From the NCBI RefSeq assembly GCF_900094805.1, contig NZ_FMAT01000003.1, positions 368,783 to 432,782 on the forward strand: 64,000 nt of DNA, written 5' to 3'. The position numbers and the translations under genes are program-made. The notes beneath the pieces were generated by a model, which saw only the letters and a list, made by a program, of their open reading frames with translations, made no database searches and was not told the DNA's origin. The DNA comes from Arthrobacter sp. NIO-1057 (GTDB taxonomy: Bacteria; Actinomycetota; Actinomycetes; Actinomycetales; Micrococcaceae). This document shows positions 18,757 through 27,111 of this stretch, piece by piece. The number at the start of each line of letters is the position of its first letter. The stretch's first letter is position 1.

Positions 18757-18770
18757 CTATAACGTTCTAG
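18757..18770. promoter_or_regulatory. LacI operator O2, regulator side
   Basis: CTATAACGTTCTAG, one base different from O1, 16 bases upstream of the LacI gene at 18786. Centre-to-centre distance from O1 is 57 bp. Probably a site for autoregulation and for joint repression of both divergent promoters. Confidence 0.75.
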
Positions 18771-18785
18771 AAGAAAGTTTGGCCA

Positions 18786-19787
18786 ATGCCCGAGGCTTCC
18801 GCCCAACGCCCCGCAAAACGCCCCACCCTGGCCGATGTCGCCCGCGCTTCGGGCGTATCCGTTGCCTTGGCCTCCATCGTGCTGCGCGAGGCCGAGGGGG
18901 CCAGCGAAGAGTCGCGGGCGCGGGTCAAGCAGGCCGCGGCAGATCTGGGCTACCGCCCCGATTCACGGGCACGCTCCCTGCGCAGCAGCCGCAGCCGGAC
19001 CTTGGGCCTGGCCCTCGCGCTCGGCGAACCGCTGCATGCCGAATTGGCCGACGCCTTGTACGCTGAGGCAGATGCCAATGGCTTCGAAATCATCTTGGGC
19101 GCCACCGGCAAGCACCGCGATGAGCGCCGGGTGCTCAATACCCTCATTGACGCTGGTGTCGAGGCGGTCATCGGCGTTTTCCCCAAGCTTCCGGCCAGCC
19201 AGCTCGCCCAGATCTCCAAGCAGCTGCCGGTGATCAGCCTGCTGCGCAAGGTCAAAGGCCTGCCTTCGCTAATCACCGACGAAGCCGCCGGCATTGACCA
19301 GCTTGTCAGCCACCTCGCGCAGCTCGGGCATACCCGGTTGCTGCACCTGGATGGCGGATCCGCAGTTGCGGCAAAGCAACGCCGCGATGCCTTCCTGGCC
19401 TCGGCAGCCAAAGCAGATATTGAAGCCCGCGTCATTGCGGCAGGGCCCGATGACGCCACCGCGTTCGAGGTCCTGCGCGGCTACTTCGAGCAAACCCCGC
19501 CAGCCGAGCGCGCCACCGCCGTCGTGGCCTTTAATGACCGCGCCGCTCTCGGCGCACGTCAGGCGATCGATCTGGCAGGCCTGGCGGTTCCCGGCCAGAT
19601 CAGTGTGACCGGCTACGATGACAGCGAATTTTCCCGGCTGGCGCACGCCGATCTGACCAGCGTCCGCCAGGATGTCGCAGCCCTGGCGCAGGCGGCCATG
19701 CAGGCTGCGCTGGAGGCTCCCGGCGCCTCAAGCACCCACGCGCCGCAGATTGTCGTGCGCGGCAGCACCGGCCGCCTCATGGCTTAA
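18786..19787 (+). CDS. LacI-family transcriptional regulator
   Basis: 333-residue repressor: helix-turn-helix TLADVARASGVSVALASIVLRE at about residues 14-35, then a sensor domain with the usual VTGYDDSEFSRLAHADLTSVRQD. It is divergent from the dehydrogenase/isomerase pair at 16810-18689 and shares two palindromes with it, so it should repress that pair and itself. A terminator hairpin begins at its stop codon. Effector unknown, presumably the substrate or product of the dehydrogenase. Confidence 0.88.
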   Translation: MPEASAQRPAKRPTLADVARASGVSVALASIVLREAEGASEESRARVKQAAADLGYRPDSRARSLRSSRSRTLGLALALGEPLHAELADALYAEADANGFEIILGATGKHRDERRVLNTLIDAGVEAVIGVFPKLPASQLAQISKQLPVISLLRKVKGLPSLITDEAAGIDQLVSHLAQLGHTRLLHLDGGSAVAAKQRRDAFLASAAKADIEARVIAAGPDDATAFEVLRGYFEQTPPAERATAVVAFNDRAALGARQAIDLAGLAVPGQISVTGYDDSEFSRLAHADLTSVRQDVAALAQAAMQAALEAPGASSTHAPQIVVRGSTGRLMA

Positions 19788-19822
19788 CGAATTCTGGCCC
19801 CACCAGGTGGGGCCAGAATTCG
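19788..19822. terminator. Bidirectional terminator
   Basis: Inverted repeat with arms CGAATTCTGGCCCCACC (19788-19804) and its complement (19806-19822), between convergent genes ending at 19787 and 19846. Confidence 0.88.
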
Positions 19823-19845
19823 CCAGTCAGGTTATTGCTTCGACG

Positions 19846-21336
19846 TTATGCGTTCACCGAAGGCTTGACCTGGTAGATCGCGCCGGTGGAGACATCCTCC
19901 TCCAGGGCTTCCAGGGAGCGTCCGCGGGTTTCGGGGACCTGGGTCGCGACGAAGAGCAGTGCCAGAACGCCAATGCCAGCGAAGATGAAGAAGCATCCGG
20001 TGATACCGACTCCCGAGACCAGGGATGGGAAGAAGAGCGCCAGCACGCCATTGGTTCCCCAGCCGAAGAACACCGAGATGCCGATGCCCAAGCCGCGCAT
20101 ATGCAGCGGGAAGATTTCTGCCAGCCAGACCCAAACGGCAACGTTCAGGAAAGTCTGCATGGACATCACGAAGGCGACCACGAGAATCAGGATGACGACC
20201 GGGCGGATCGGATTGCCTACCGGCAGGAGCATTCCGGCGAAGGCCACCAGCAGGTGGCAGGTGGTGGTCAGCGACAGGCCGATAATGAAGGTCGTTCGGC
20301 GGTCCATGCGGTCCATATTGCGCAACGCGATCACGCCCCCCACCACAGCCACCACGCCGAAGGCGATATTGGCCAGGACAGCCTGCTGTTCGGACATGCC
20401 GGATTCTTCCAGCACGCGCGTTCCGTAGTACATGATCGAGTTGATGCCGGTGAGCTGCTGGGTCATGGAGACACCGATGCCGATGGCGATAATGCGCAGC
20501 AGCCATTTGTTGGTCAGGATGGCCTTGATGCCAACCGGCTTGTTGTTGCGCTTTTCCTCTTCGGCCACGATTTCGATTTCATGGACCTCGGCCAGTGCGC
20601 GTTCAGGGGAACGCACGGTCTTCAGCACGCGCAGCGCTTCGGCGTAGCGGCGCTTTTCGACCAGCCAGCGAGGGGATTCCGGCATGCGCAGCATGCCGAA
20701 GAACAACGCGATTGCCGGCAGGGCGCAGATGGCGAACATGATGCGCCAGACGCCCTCGACGCTCCCGCCGAGCGCGGTGCCGATGATGGCGTTCATGACG
20801 AAGGCCGCCAGCTGGCCGGAAACGATGGCCAGCTCGTTGCGCCCGGTGATGGAACCGCGGATCTCATACGGCGCCAGCTCGGCAAGGTATACCGGGACCA
20901 CCGTGGAAGCGCCGCCGACTGCCAGGCCGAGCATGATGCGGCCGATCACCAGGACGCTGAATCCCAGGGGCGAGAAGGTTCCCGGTTCCGGTCCTGCCGG
21001 CGAGAAGATCACCAGCAGGGTTCCGAGGAAGAACATGACTGCCAGCATGATGATGGTCTTGCGCCGCCCCCATGCGTCAGAGATCTGCCCCATGAGCAGC
21101 GCGCCGACTGCTGCCGCGAAAACCAGCGAGCTGATCACGACACCGACCTGCAGGAGATCCAGGCCGAGCTCCGCGGCCATGGGACCTTCGGCACCGTTGG
21201 CCACACCTGTGTCGTAGCCGAAGAGCAGTCCGCCGAAGCAGGCGACAATCGAGATCAGGCCAAGCCGCTTGGAGTGCGGACCCGCGGTCAGGGGCGGGAG
21301 GCTCGATTTGGCAGATTGATTCTGCGCAGTGGACAT
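19846..21336 (-). CDS. Sugar-porter MFS transporter (inositol transporter type)
   Basis: 496-residue, 12-helix sugar symporter, close in type to the inositol permeases IolT. It has GYDTGVANGA, DAWGRRK, PESPRWLVEK, QQLTGINSIMYYG and PETRGR. The ATG at 21334-21336 follows AAAGGAG; an earlier in-frame start lacks a ribosome site. Two IolR-like boxes lie upstream, one an exact match to the motif, and the core iol operon ends just behind them, so inositol uptake is the best guess. It is a paralogue of the transporter at 5291-6766, with long identical blocks. Confidence 0.9.
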   Translation of the reverse strand: MSTAQNQSAKSSLPPLTAGPHSKRLGLISIVACFGGLLFGYDTGVANGAEGPMAAELGLDLLQVGVVISSLVFAAAVGALLMGQISDAWGRRKTIIMLAVMFFLGTLLVIFSPAGPEPGTFSPLGFSVLVIGRIMLGLAVGGASTVVPVYLAELAPYEIRGSITGRNELAIVSGQLAAFVMNAIIGTALGGSVEGVWRIMFAICALPAIALFFGMLRMPESPRWLVEKRRYAEALRVLKTVRSPERALAEVHEIEIVAEEEKRNNKPVGIKAILTNKWLLRIIAIGIGVSMTQQLTGINSIMYYGTRVLEESGMSEQQAVLANIAFGVVAVVGGVIALRNMDRMDRRTTFIIGLSLTTTCHLLVAFAGMLLPVGNPIRPVVILILVVAFVMSMQTFLNVAVWVWLAEIFPLHMRGLGIGISVFFGWGTNGVLALFFPSLVSGVGITGCFFIFAGIGVLALLFVATQVPETRGRSLEALEEDVSTGAIYQVKPSVNA

Positions 21337-21496
21337 GAAAACTCCTTTGGTTTTCCCGAGTGGAAGCTTTGCTAGCCTACGGCTATCCATCGGATCTGCT
21401 GTGACCCGGCGTCTTCCATTCGGCGTGACGGGGTGCTACATCGCATCATCATTACCCCCGCCTTTAAACTGAAAGTGATGGGCTTCACAGCCCTTA

Positions 21497-21507
21497 TGTA
21501 AGGACAA
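21497..21507. promoter_or_regulatory. IolR-like box (one mismatch) in MFS promoter
   Basis: TGTAAGGACAA; on the minus strand TTGTCCTTACA, one base from the exact box. It lies 161 bases upstream of the MFS start codon. Confidence 0.5.
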
Positions 21508-21544
21508 TACGTCATCAGGGTTGCACCGGCAAGCCTTTTCGGGA

Positions 21545-21560
21545 TTTTGTCCTGACAAAA
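21545..21560. promoter_or_regulatory. IolR-like box, near-perfect palindrome
   Basis: TTTTGTCCTGACAAAA: seven-base arms around a CT centre, containing TGTCCTGACA exactly. It is upstream of the inositol-type MFS gene and abuts the poly-T tract of the iol operon terminator. It is the best site of the set. Confidence 0.7.
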
Positions 21561-21603
21561 AGAAAAAAACCGAGGCCAGAACCATCGGCTGGTTCCGGCC
21601 TCG
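21561..21603 (-). terminator. Rho-independent terminator of the core iol operon
   Basis: Arms at 21571-21583 and 21591-21603 (13 bp with one mismatch, 7-base loop), followed on the minus strand by a T-rich tract at 21561-21570. It ends the leftward iol transcript after the gene fragment at 21626. Confidence 0.88.
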
Positions 21604-21625
21604 GCCTATCCTTCCCTGAGCTGTC

Positions 21626-22591
21626 TCATACCTGGGCGGGCGTCCAATCCGGTGCACCCTGCAGGGCCACCTTGCGCAATAGCCCCGCGGCACAGCGAAC
21701 GCCCTCCTCGGAGTTGACCAGCACGTCTTCATGCTCGATATTGAGCGTGCCATCATAGCCTGCGGCGCGCAGCTCATAGACGAAATCAGCCCAGAAGGCT
21801 TCGCCGCCCGGATGCCCCAGGCCCAGGGTCACATAGTTCCAGGCCCGCTGCTGCCACTGCGTCATGGCGGTGCCATCAGGCAACCCGTTGGCGGCGGCGA
21901 CTGTGGCATTCAAGCGCACGTCCCTGGCATGAACATGCATGATGGTGCCGGCCAGGGCACGGATGACGCTCGGGATATCAGCTCCCATCGCCACCAGGTG
22001 CGAGGGATCCAAGTTGATGCCAACCCACTCGCTGCCCAGCGCATCAATCAGCCGCTTTGCCGTGGCCGCGTTATACACCAGCTGCGTGAAGCAAGGCTCG
22101 ATCGCCAGCTTCACCCGGTGCTCTTCGGCGAAGGCAGCAAGTTGCCTCCAGTATGGAATGGCCACCTGCTCCCACTGGTAGTCCAGGATTTCCAGGTTTT
22201 CCGGCGGCCACGAGCTGGTCACTCAGTTCGGGGAGCTATCCCCCGCAGCGCCCGGCAACCCGGACATGCAGAGGACCGTGGGGACCTCCATGAGCTGCGC
22301 GAGGCGGATCGTCTTTCGCAGCACCTCGTCCTGCTGCGGCCCGGAGACCGGATGCAGCTGGTTTCCATTGGCATTCAGCGCGCTGATGCCCAGCCCGGCA
22401 TCGGCAATCCTGCCCATGAAGGCCGCGCGTTCGGCTTCATTATCCAGCAGGGCATCGAGGTTGATATGCGGGGCCTCGGACCAGTTGCAAGTGGGCAATT
22501 CGATCGAGCTCAGGCCCAGGCCAGCGGCAATTTCCAAAACCTCGTCGAAGCTTCGCGATGACAGAGAATCATTGATCAGACCGATTTCCAT
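21626..22591 (-). pseudogene. TIM-barrel sugar isomerase interrupted by one in-frame TGA
   Basis: The frame runs from an ATG at 22591 through a single TGA at 22223-22225 to a stop at 21626, 322 codons in all with no frameshift. The first 122 residues (MEIGLINDSLSSRSFDEVLE... ending GLPGAAGDSSPN) and the remaining 198 (starting at a GTG directly after the TGA) together match the intact homologue at 35056-36069. That homologue reads NWVV where this gene reads N-stop-V, so TGG has become TGA. Either this is a recent nonsense mutation, a sequencing error, or a readthrough case. It is the last gene of the iol operon. The metal-ligand segments (AIEPCFTQ, GINLDPSHL, HVHARD, NIEHED) are all still present. 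Confidence 0.85.
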
Positions 22592-22615
22592 GGTTGATTT
22601 CTTCCTTAAAGACTT

Positions 22616-22644
22616 GATGCCCGGCCCCGTTCGGGCCGGGCATC
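22616..22644 (-). terminator. Stem-loop between two iol-operon genes
   Basis: 12-bp perfect stem GATGCCCGGCCC and complement (22616-22627 and 22633-22644) with a 5-base loop, in the 64-bp gap between the isomerase at 22656 and the interrupted gene. No T-run follows, so it may be a partial terminator or an mRNA-stabilising hairpin rather than a full stop. Confidence 0.5.
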
Positions 22645-22655
22645 TGTGCTTGCGC

Positions 22656-23540
22656 CTAGACTCGTGCGCCCTGCGCGGCGGCTACTCGGCTGCGCATCTG
22701 CTCCAGTTGGTACTTCGAGACTTCCAAGGCGTTCTCATTTTCGGCAAAAACGCTTGAGACCATCACGCTCTCCTCGCGGTCGGGGAAGCCATTGGCCACC
22801 AGGCCCGAGAAGAACTCATCCCAATTCACATCGCCGTCACCGATCTTCAGGTGCTGGTGCACGCGCACCGGATTGCCCGGAGGGTTGGTGATGTAGCGCA
22901 ACCCGTGCGATGCGTGGTGGTCCATGGTGTCGGCCACGTGGACCACACGCAACCGATCCCCCACGGTCCCCATGATCTCCAACGGCTGGTCCTTCATGTG
23001 GAAGGAATGCGAGGCAACGTAGACGAAGGACAGGTTCGGTGAATTGACCCCGCGGATCACCCGCCACGCGGCCAGGCCCTCCTCCACGAAGTCATCCGGG
23101 TGCGGATCGATAGCCACGTTGATGCCTTCGCGCTCGATGATCGGCACCAGCTCTTCCATGGACCGGTAGAATGCGGCCTCGGATTCCTCGGCGCGCTCCG
23201 GGCGCCCGGAGAACTCTGTATTCATCTGGTTCACGCCCAGGTCCACGGCGATCTGGATCGCGCGCTTCCAATAGCGCACCGCGGCCTGGCGGAGGTTCTC
23301 ATCGGGCGAGGACCAACGCAGCACCGGGAGCACCGAGGCAATGCCCACGCCGGCGCCCTTGCACTCGGCGGCCAGCTTGGCGACCAGGTCATCATCGGCC
23401 TTCGGATGGGTGAAGAACGGAATGATGTCCGCATGCGGGGTCAGCTGGATGTAGTCATAACCCAATTCCGCAGCCAGCTTGGGGAACTCCAGAACCGAGT
23501 GGGTGGAATGGAACGGGGTCGGATCCAATGCGTATTTCAT
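22656..23540 (-). CDS. Sugar phosphate isomerase/epimerase-type TIM-barrel protein
   Basis: 294-residue xylose-isomerase-like TIM-barrel protein. Candidate metal ligands: the Glu in QMNTEFSG, the Asp in VAIDPHPDDF, the His in VVHVADTMDHHASHG, and the acidic residues toward the C-terminus. It follows iolG by 7 bp in the core operon. Genes of this type sit beside iolG in many actinobacterial inositol clusters, where they are thought to handle keto-inositols or act as IolH/IolI-like isomerases. Its precise reaction cannot be fixed from sequence. Confidence 0.82.
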   Translation of the reverse strand: MKYALDPTPFHSTHSVLEFPKLAAELGYDYIQLTPHADIIPFFTHPKADDDLVAKLAAECKGAGVGIASVLPVLRWSSPDENLRQAAVRYWKRAIQIAVDLGVNQMNTEFSGRPERAEESEAAFYRSMEELVPIIEREGINVAIDPHPDDFVEEGLAAWRVIRGVNSPNLSFVYVASHSFHMKDQPLEIMGTVGDRLRVVHVADTMDHHASHGLRYITNPPGNPVRVHQHLKIGDGDVNWDEFFSGLVANGFPDREESVMVSSVFAENENALEVSKYQLEQMRSRVAAAQGARV

Positions 23541-23547
23541 GATGCCC

Positions 23548-24561
23548 TTAGCTGTAGAGATCCGGCTTGCTGTTCAGCTTCACTTCAACCTTGGCACCGG
23601 TGCGCTGGGCCTCGACGCCCGCCTCGCAGCAGGCCGCAGTGGCGTAGCCATCCCATGCGTTCGGCCCGCCGATTTCATCGCGCAACGCGGCGTCAACCCA
23701 GGACTGGATTTCGGTGTCATAGGCTGCGCCGAAGCGTTCCTCGAAGCCAGGGGTGACTTTGCCGCCCCACTGGCCTGCGGTCCGCACATATGGGCCGGCA
23801 TCATTGCCGATGGACACGATGCCGTCTTCAAAGGACGCCTGGGTGGCCACTTCGTAGCCGAACTTGGCGTTGACGTAGATCTCCACGTCAGCCAGGACAC
23901 CCGACGAAGTTTCCAGCAGGACATGCTGCGGGTCGTGCTGGCCGTTCGGCGCATTGCGGGTGGCCTTGCCCAGACGCACCTGCACCGAGGTGATTTCCTC
24001 GCCGGTGAAGAAGCGGATGGCGTCGAATTCGTGCACCACCGAGTCGTTGATCAGCATCTCGTTGGTGAAACCCTCGGGTGTGTTCGGGTTGCGGTGCTGG
24101 TGGTGCAGCACCAGCAGTTCGCCCAGGCCCTGGTTCTCGATCAGCTCGCGCAGCTGCTTGTACTCGGCGTCGAAGCGGCGCATGAAGCCCACCTGGATGC
24201 GCTGGCGGCCCAGCTTCGCCTCCGCCTCGACGATTTCCCACGAGGATGCGGCATCCGGGGTCAGCGGCTTTTCGCACAACACCGGGATATCCGCTTCCAG
24301 CACCTTGAGCAACGCATCGTGATGCAAGAAGCCCGGGGTGGCGAGCAGGACCGCGTTCACGTCTCCGCCGGCGAGCGCGGCATCCAGATCCGTGTACCCC
24401 TTGGCCCCAGGAATGCCCTCGATGGCGGCGTTGACCCGGTCCGAGTCGATGTCGACCACGGCGGCTACTTCGGCACCGGAAATACGGTGGTGGATTCGCT
24501 GGATATGGTCAGCGCCCATGCGTCCGGCTCCAACGACGGCGACGCGCAGGATATCTGGCAC
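23548..24561 (-). CDS. iolG: myo-inositol 2-dehydrogenase
   Basis: 337-residue NAD-dependent enzyme oxidising myo-inositol to scyllo-inosose, the entry step of the pathway. Rossmann motif VAVVGAGRMGADHIQRI, catalytic-lysine block LCEKPLTPDAA, QVGFMRRFDAEY, and the active-site acid/histidine segment INDSVVHEFDAIRFF. The GTG start at 24561 (MPDILRV) is preferred because GAAAGGA lies 6 bases before it; the frame is open 15 bases further to a TTG. It lies inside the operon with iolE, iolA, iolD and iolC, which makes it the best candidate for the main inositol dehydrogenase among five paralogues in the window. Confidence 0.92.
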   Translation of the reverse strand: MPDILRVAVVGAGRMGADHIQRIHHRISGAEVAAVVDIDSDRVNAAIEGIPGAKGYTDLDAALAGGDVNAVLLATPGFLHHDALLKVLEADIPVLCEKPLTPDAASSWEIVEAEAKLGRQRIQVGFMRRFDAEYKQLRELIENQGLGELLVLHHQHRNPNTPEGFTNEMLINDSVVHEFDAIRFFTGEEITSVQVRLGKATRNAPNGQHDPQHVLLETSSGVLADVEIYVNAKFGYEVATQASFEDGIVSIGNDAGPYVRTAGQWGGKVTPGFEERFGAAYDTEIQSWVDAALRDEIGGPNAWDGYATAACCEAGVEAQRTGAKVEVKLNSKPDLYS

Positions 24562-24603
24562 GATATGTCCTTTCAAGAAATTTTTGGCTAGGTTCAGTCT
24601 GGC

Positions 24604-25524
24604 TTAAACGTGGGTGCGGGAGACGCAGCTGTGCAGATAGTTACGCGTGCGCGTGGCAATCGGCAGCGGCACCGAGAAGTCGGCCACCGGGTACATGTCC
24701 TGCTCGACAATGCCGAAGATCGGACGGCCCAGTTTCTCTACTTCCTGCAAGACCTCGTTGAGGTCGGGCAGGCCCGATGGCGGCTCGCACATGACCCCGG
24801 CCAGGTTGGCGGCAGCCCAGGTCATATCCTTTTCACGCACGGTGGCCAGGATGTCCGGGTTGATCTGCTTCAGGTGCAGGTAGCCGATGCGTTCCGGGAA
24901 ACGGCGGATCAGATCCACGCTGGAGGCTCCGCCGTATTCGGCGTGGCCGGTGTCCAGGCACAGGGTGGTGTACTGCGGGTCGGTGACTTCGAGGAACTTC
25001 TCGATGTCGCTCTGGCCGCAAACGTGGGAGTCAGCGTGGGAGTGGAACTGCTGCTTGAGGCCGAATTCCTCCTGCAGGATCTTGCCCAGGCGGTCATGGC
25101 CCTTGGCCAGCGAGTCCCAGCCCTCGGCTTCCAGGACGCCTGGTTCCAGCGCCTGGCCGGTGACGTCATCGCGCCACATCGCCGGGATCACCACAATGTG
25201 CTCGCCGCCCATGGCGGCAGTCAGCTCGGCGACCTTGCGGGCTGGCTCCCAGGCTTCTTCCCAGGCGTTGGCGCTGCCGTCGATCCCGCGGTGGAAGGCG
25301 GTGAAGACGGTGCCGGCGCAGACGTTCAGGTCGCGGGCGGCCAGCTCATCGGCGAGCCGTGAGGGGTCGGTCGGCAGGTACCCGTACGGGCCCAACTCGA
25401 TGGTCTTGTACCCGGCTTCGGCCACCTCGTCGAGGAAGCGCTGCCACGGGGTCTGCTTCGGGTCATCGGCAAACCATACGCCCCAGGAGTCAGGAGCAGT
25501 TCCGATGGTGATGTTCTGTGCCAT
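24604..25524 (-). CDS. iolE: myo-inosose-2 dehydratase-type TIM-barrel protein
   Basis: 306-residue TIM-barrel enzyme expected to dehydrate 2-keto-myo-inositol to the trihydroxycyclohexane-dione used by IolD. It begins with NITIGTAPDSWGVWFADD, the N-terminal signature of IolE/inosose dehydratases, and has HSHADSHV, TLCLDTGHAEYGG, YLHLKQINPD and IVEQDMYP carrying the metal ligands. Starts at ATG 25522-25524. It lies between iolG and iolA. An IolI-type isomerase cannot be ruled out, but the PDSWGVWF start and the operon position favour IolE. Confidence 0.87.
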   Translation of the reverse strand: MAQNITIGTAPDSWGVWFADDPKQTPWQRFLDEVAEAGYKTIELGPYGYLPTDPSRLADELAARDLNVCAGTVFTAFHRGIDGSANAWEEAWEPARKVAELTAAMGGEHIVVIPAMWRDDVTGQALEPGVLEAEGWDSLAKGHDRLGKILQEEFGLKQQFHSHADSHVCGQSDIEKFLEVTDPQYTTLCLDTGHAEYGGASSVDLIRRFPERIGYLHLKQINPDILATVREKDMTWAAANLAGVMCEPPSGLPDLNEVLQEVEKLGRPIFGIVEQDMYPVADFSVPLPIATRTRNYLHSCVSRTHV

Positions 25525-25553
25525 GGTGGATACCGTTTCTGTGGCTCAAAAAG

Positions 25554-27068
25554 CTAGTTGGATGGGAAGTTGAAGGTGGCTGCCGTACCCTTGGCTGGTT
25601 CTGGCCAGCGCTGGGTGATGGCCTTGCCACGGGTGTAGAAACGCACGCCATCCGGGCCGTAGATGTGGTGCTCGCCGAACAGCGAGTCCTTCCAGCCACC
25701 GAAGGAGTGCCAAGCAACCGGTACCGGCAGTGGCACGTTCACGCCGACCATGCCCACCTGGATGCGGCGGGTGTAGGTGCGGGCGTGGGCGCCGGAGGAG
25801 GTGAAGATGGCGGTGCCGTTGCCGTAGGGGTTTGCGTTGACCACTTCGATGGCCTCTTCCAGCGAATCCACGCGCAAGACCACCAGGACCGGGCCGAAGA
25901 TCTCCTCGGTGTAGGCGCTCATCTCGCGGCTGACCTTGTCGATGATGGTCGGGCCGACGAAGAAGCCGTTCTCGTGGTCCTTGACCACCAGGTCGCGTCC
26001 GTCGATGACCAGCGCGGCGCCGGCCTGCTCGGCTTCGCCGACAATCTTCTGCAGGCGGGACTTGGAGGCCGGAGTGATGACCGGGCCCATATCGGCCTTC
26101 TCATCAAAGCCGTGCGAGACGTTGACCTTGCGGGCGTGCTCTGCGAGCTTATCAACGAGGGCATCAGCGGCATCGCCCACGGCAACAGCCACGGAGATGG
26201 CCATGCAACGCTGGCCGGCGGAGCCGAAAGCGGCGGCGTTGATGTGGTCGGCGGCCAGGTCCATATCGGCATCTGGCATGATGACCGCGTGGTTCTTCGC
26301 CCCACCCAGTGCCTGCACGCGCTTGCCGTACTTGGTGGCGGTTTCGTGGACGTACTTGGCGATCGGGGTGGAGCCAACAAAGGAGATACCGTCAACATCC
26401 GGGTGCGACAGCAGCCCGTCCACGGTGTCCTTGCCGCCGTGCAGGACCTGGAAGACGCCGTCTGGCAGGCCGGCTTCCTTGAAGAGCTTGGCGATCAGCA
26501 GCGAGGCGGATGGGTCGCGCTCGGATGGCTTGAGGATGAAGGTGTTGCCGGTGGCGATGGCTACCGGGGCCATCCACAGCGGCACCATGACCGGGAAGTT
26601 GAACGGGGTGATACCGGCGACCACGCCCAGTGGCTGGCGGAAGGAGAAGACGTCGATGCCGGTGGAAACCTGGTCGGAGTATTCGCCCTTCAGCGACTGC
26701 GAGATGCCGCAGGCGTACTCGACGACTTCGATGCCTCGGCTGATTTCACCGGCGGCATCCGAGAGGACCTTGCCGTGTTCGCTGGTGACGATGCGGGCCA
26801 GCTCATCGGTGTGCTCGGTGAGCAGCTGCTGGAAGCGGAAGAGGATCTTGCTGCGCTTGGCGATCGATACTTCGCCCCAGGTTTCGGACGCGGCCTTGGC
26901 GATGGCGACGGCTTGGGCCAGGTCCTCGTCGTTGGCCAGGCGCAGCTGGCCGGTGACCTCGCCGGTGGCTGGGTTGTAGACCGGCTGGGTCTGGGTTCCG
27001 GTGCCAGCGCTGGGGGCTCCGTTGATGTAGTGCAAGATTTCTGCGACGTCGGTGGCGATAGTAGTCAT
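25554..27068 (-). CDS. iolA: Methylmalonate/malonate-semialdehyde dehydrogenase (CoA-acylating)
   Basis: 504-residue aldehyde dehydrogenase that turns malonic semialdehyde into acetyl-CoA and CO2, the final step of inositol breakdown; the family (MmsA) also acts on methylmalonate semialdehyde in valine catabolism. Motifs: ITPFNFPVMVPLWM (about 153-166), LKPSERDP, ALGGAKNHAVI and the catalytic Cys288 in SAGQRCMA. The ATG at 27066-27068 follows AAGGAAG; the frame open farther upstream overlaps iolD and is not used. It lies between iolE and iolD. Confidence 0.94.
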   Translation of the reverse strand: MTTIATDVAEILHYINGAPSAGTGTQTQPVYNPATGEVTGQLRLANDEDLAQAVAIAKAASETWGEVSIAKRSKILFRFQQLLTEHTDELARIVTSEHGKVLSDAAGEISRGIEVVEYACGISQSLKGEYSDQVSTGIDVFSFRQPLGVVAGITPFNFPVMVPLWMAPVAIATGNTFILKPSERDPSASLLIAKLFKEAGLPDGVFQVLHGGKDTVDGLLSHPDVDGISFVGSTPIAKYVHETATKYGKRVQALGGAKNHAVIMPDADMDLAADHINAAAFGSAGQRCMAISVAVAVGDAADALVDKLAEHARKVNVSHGFDEKADMGPVITPASKSRLQKIVGEAEQAGAALVIDGRDLVVKDHENGFFVGPTIIDKVSREMSAYTEEIFGPVLVVLRVDSLEEAIEVVNANPYGNGTAIFTSSGAHARTYTRRIQVGMVGVNVPLPVPVAWHSFGGWKDSLFGEHHIYGPDGVRFYTRGKAITQRWPEPAKGTAATFNFPSN

Positions 27069-27111
27069 TGCTGTTCTTCCTTTGAAGTTCTGAAGTTTTC
27101 TGGTCTCTGCC

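Noticed and set aside
19672..21375. Long rightward open frame (567 codons) opposite the MFS gene
   Set aside because: It is the complement of a clear sugar-porter gene; the His/Gly/Asp-rich translation has no family features. High GC leaves antisense frames open.
22223..22225. In-frame TGA as a selenocysteine codon
   Set aside because: The homologue in the window has Trp, not Cys, here, the position is not a catalytic residue, and I saw no stem-loop suggesting a bacterial SECIS element just downstream.
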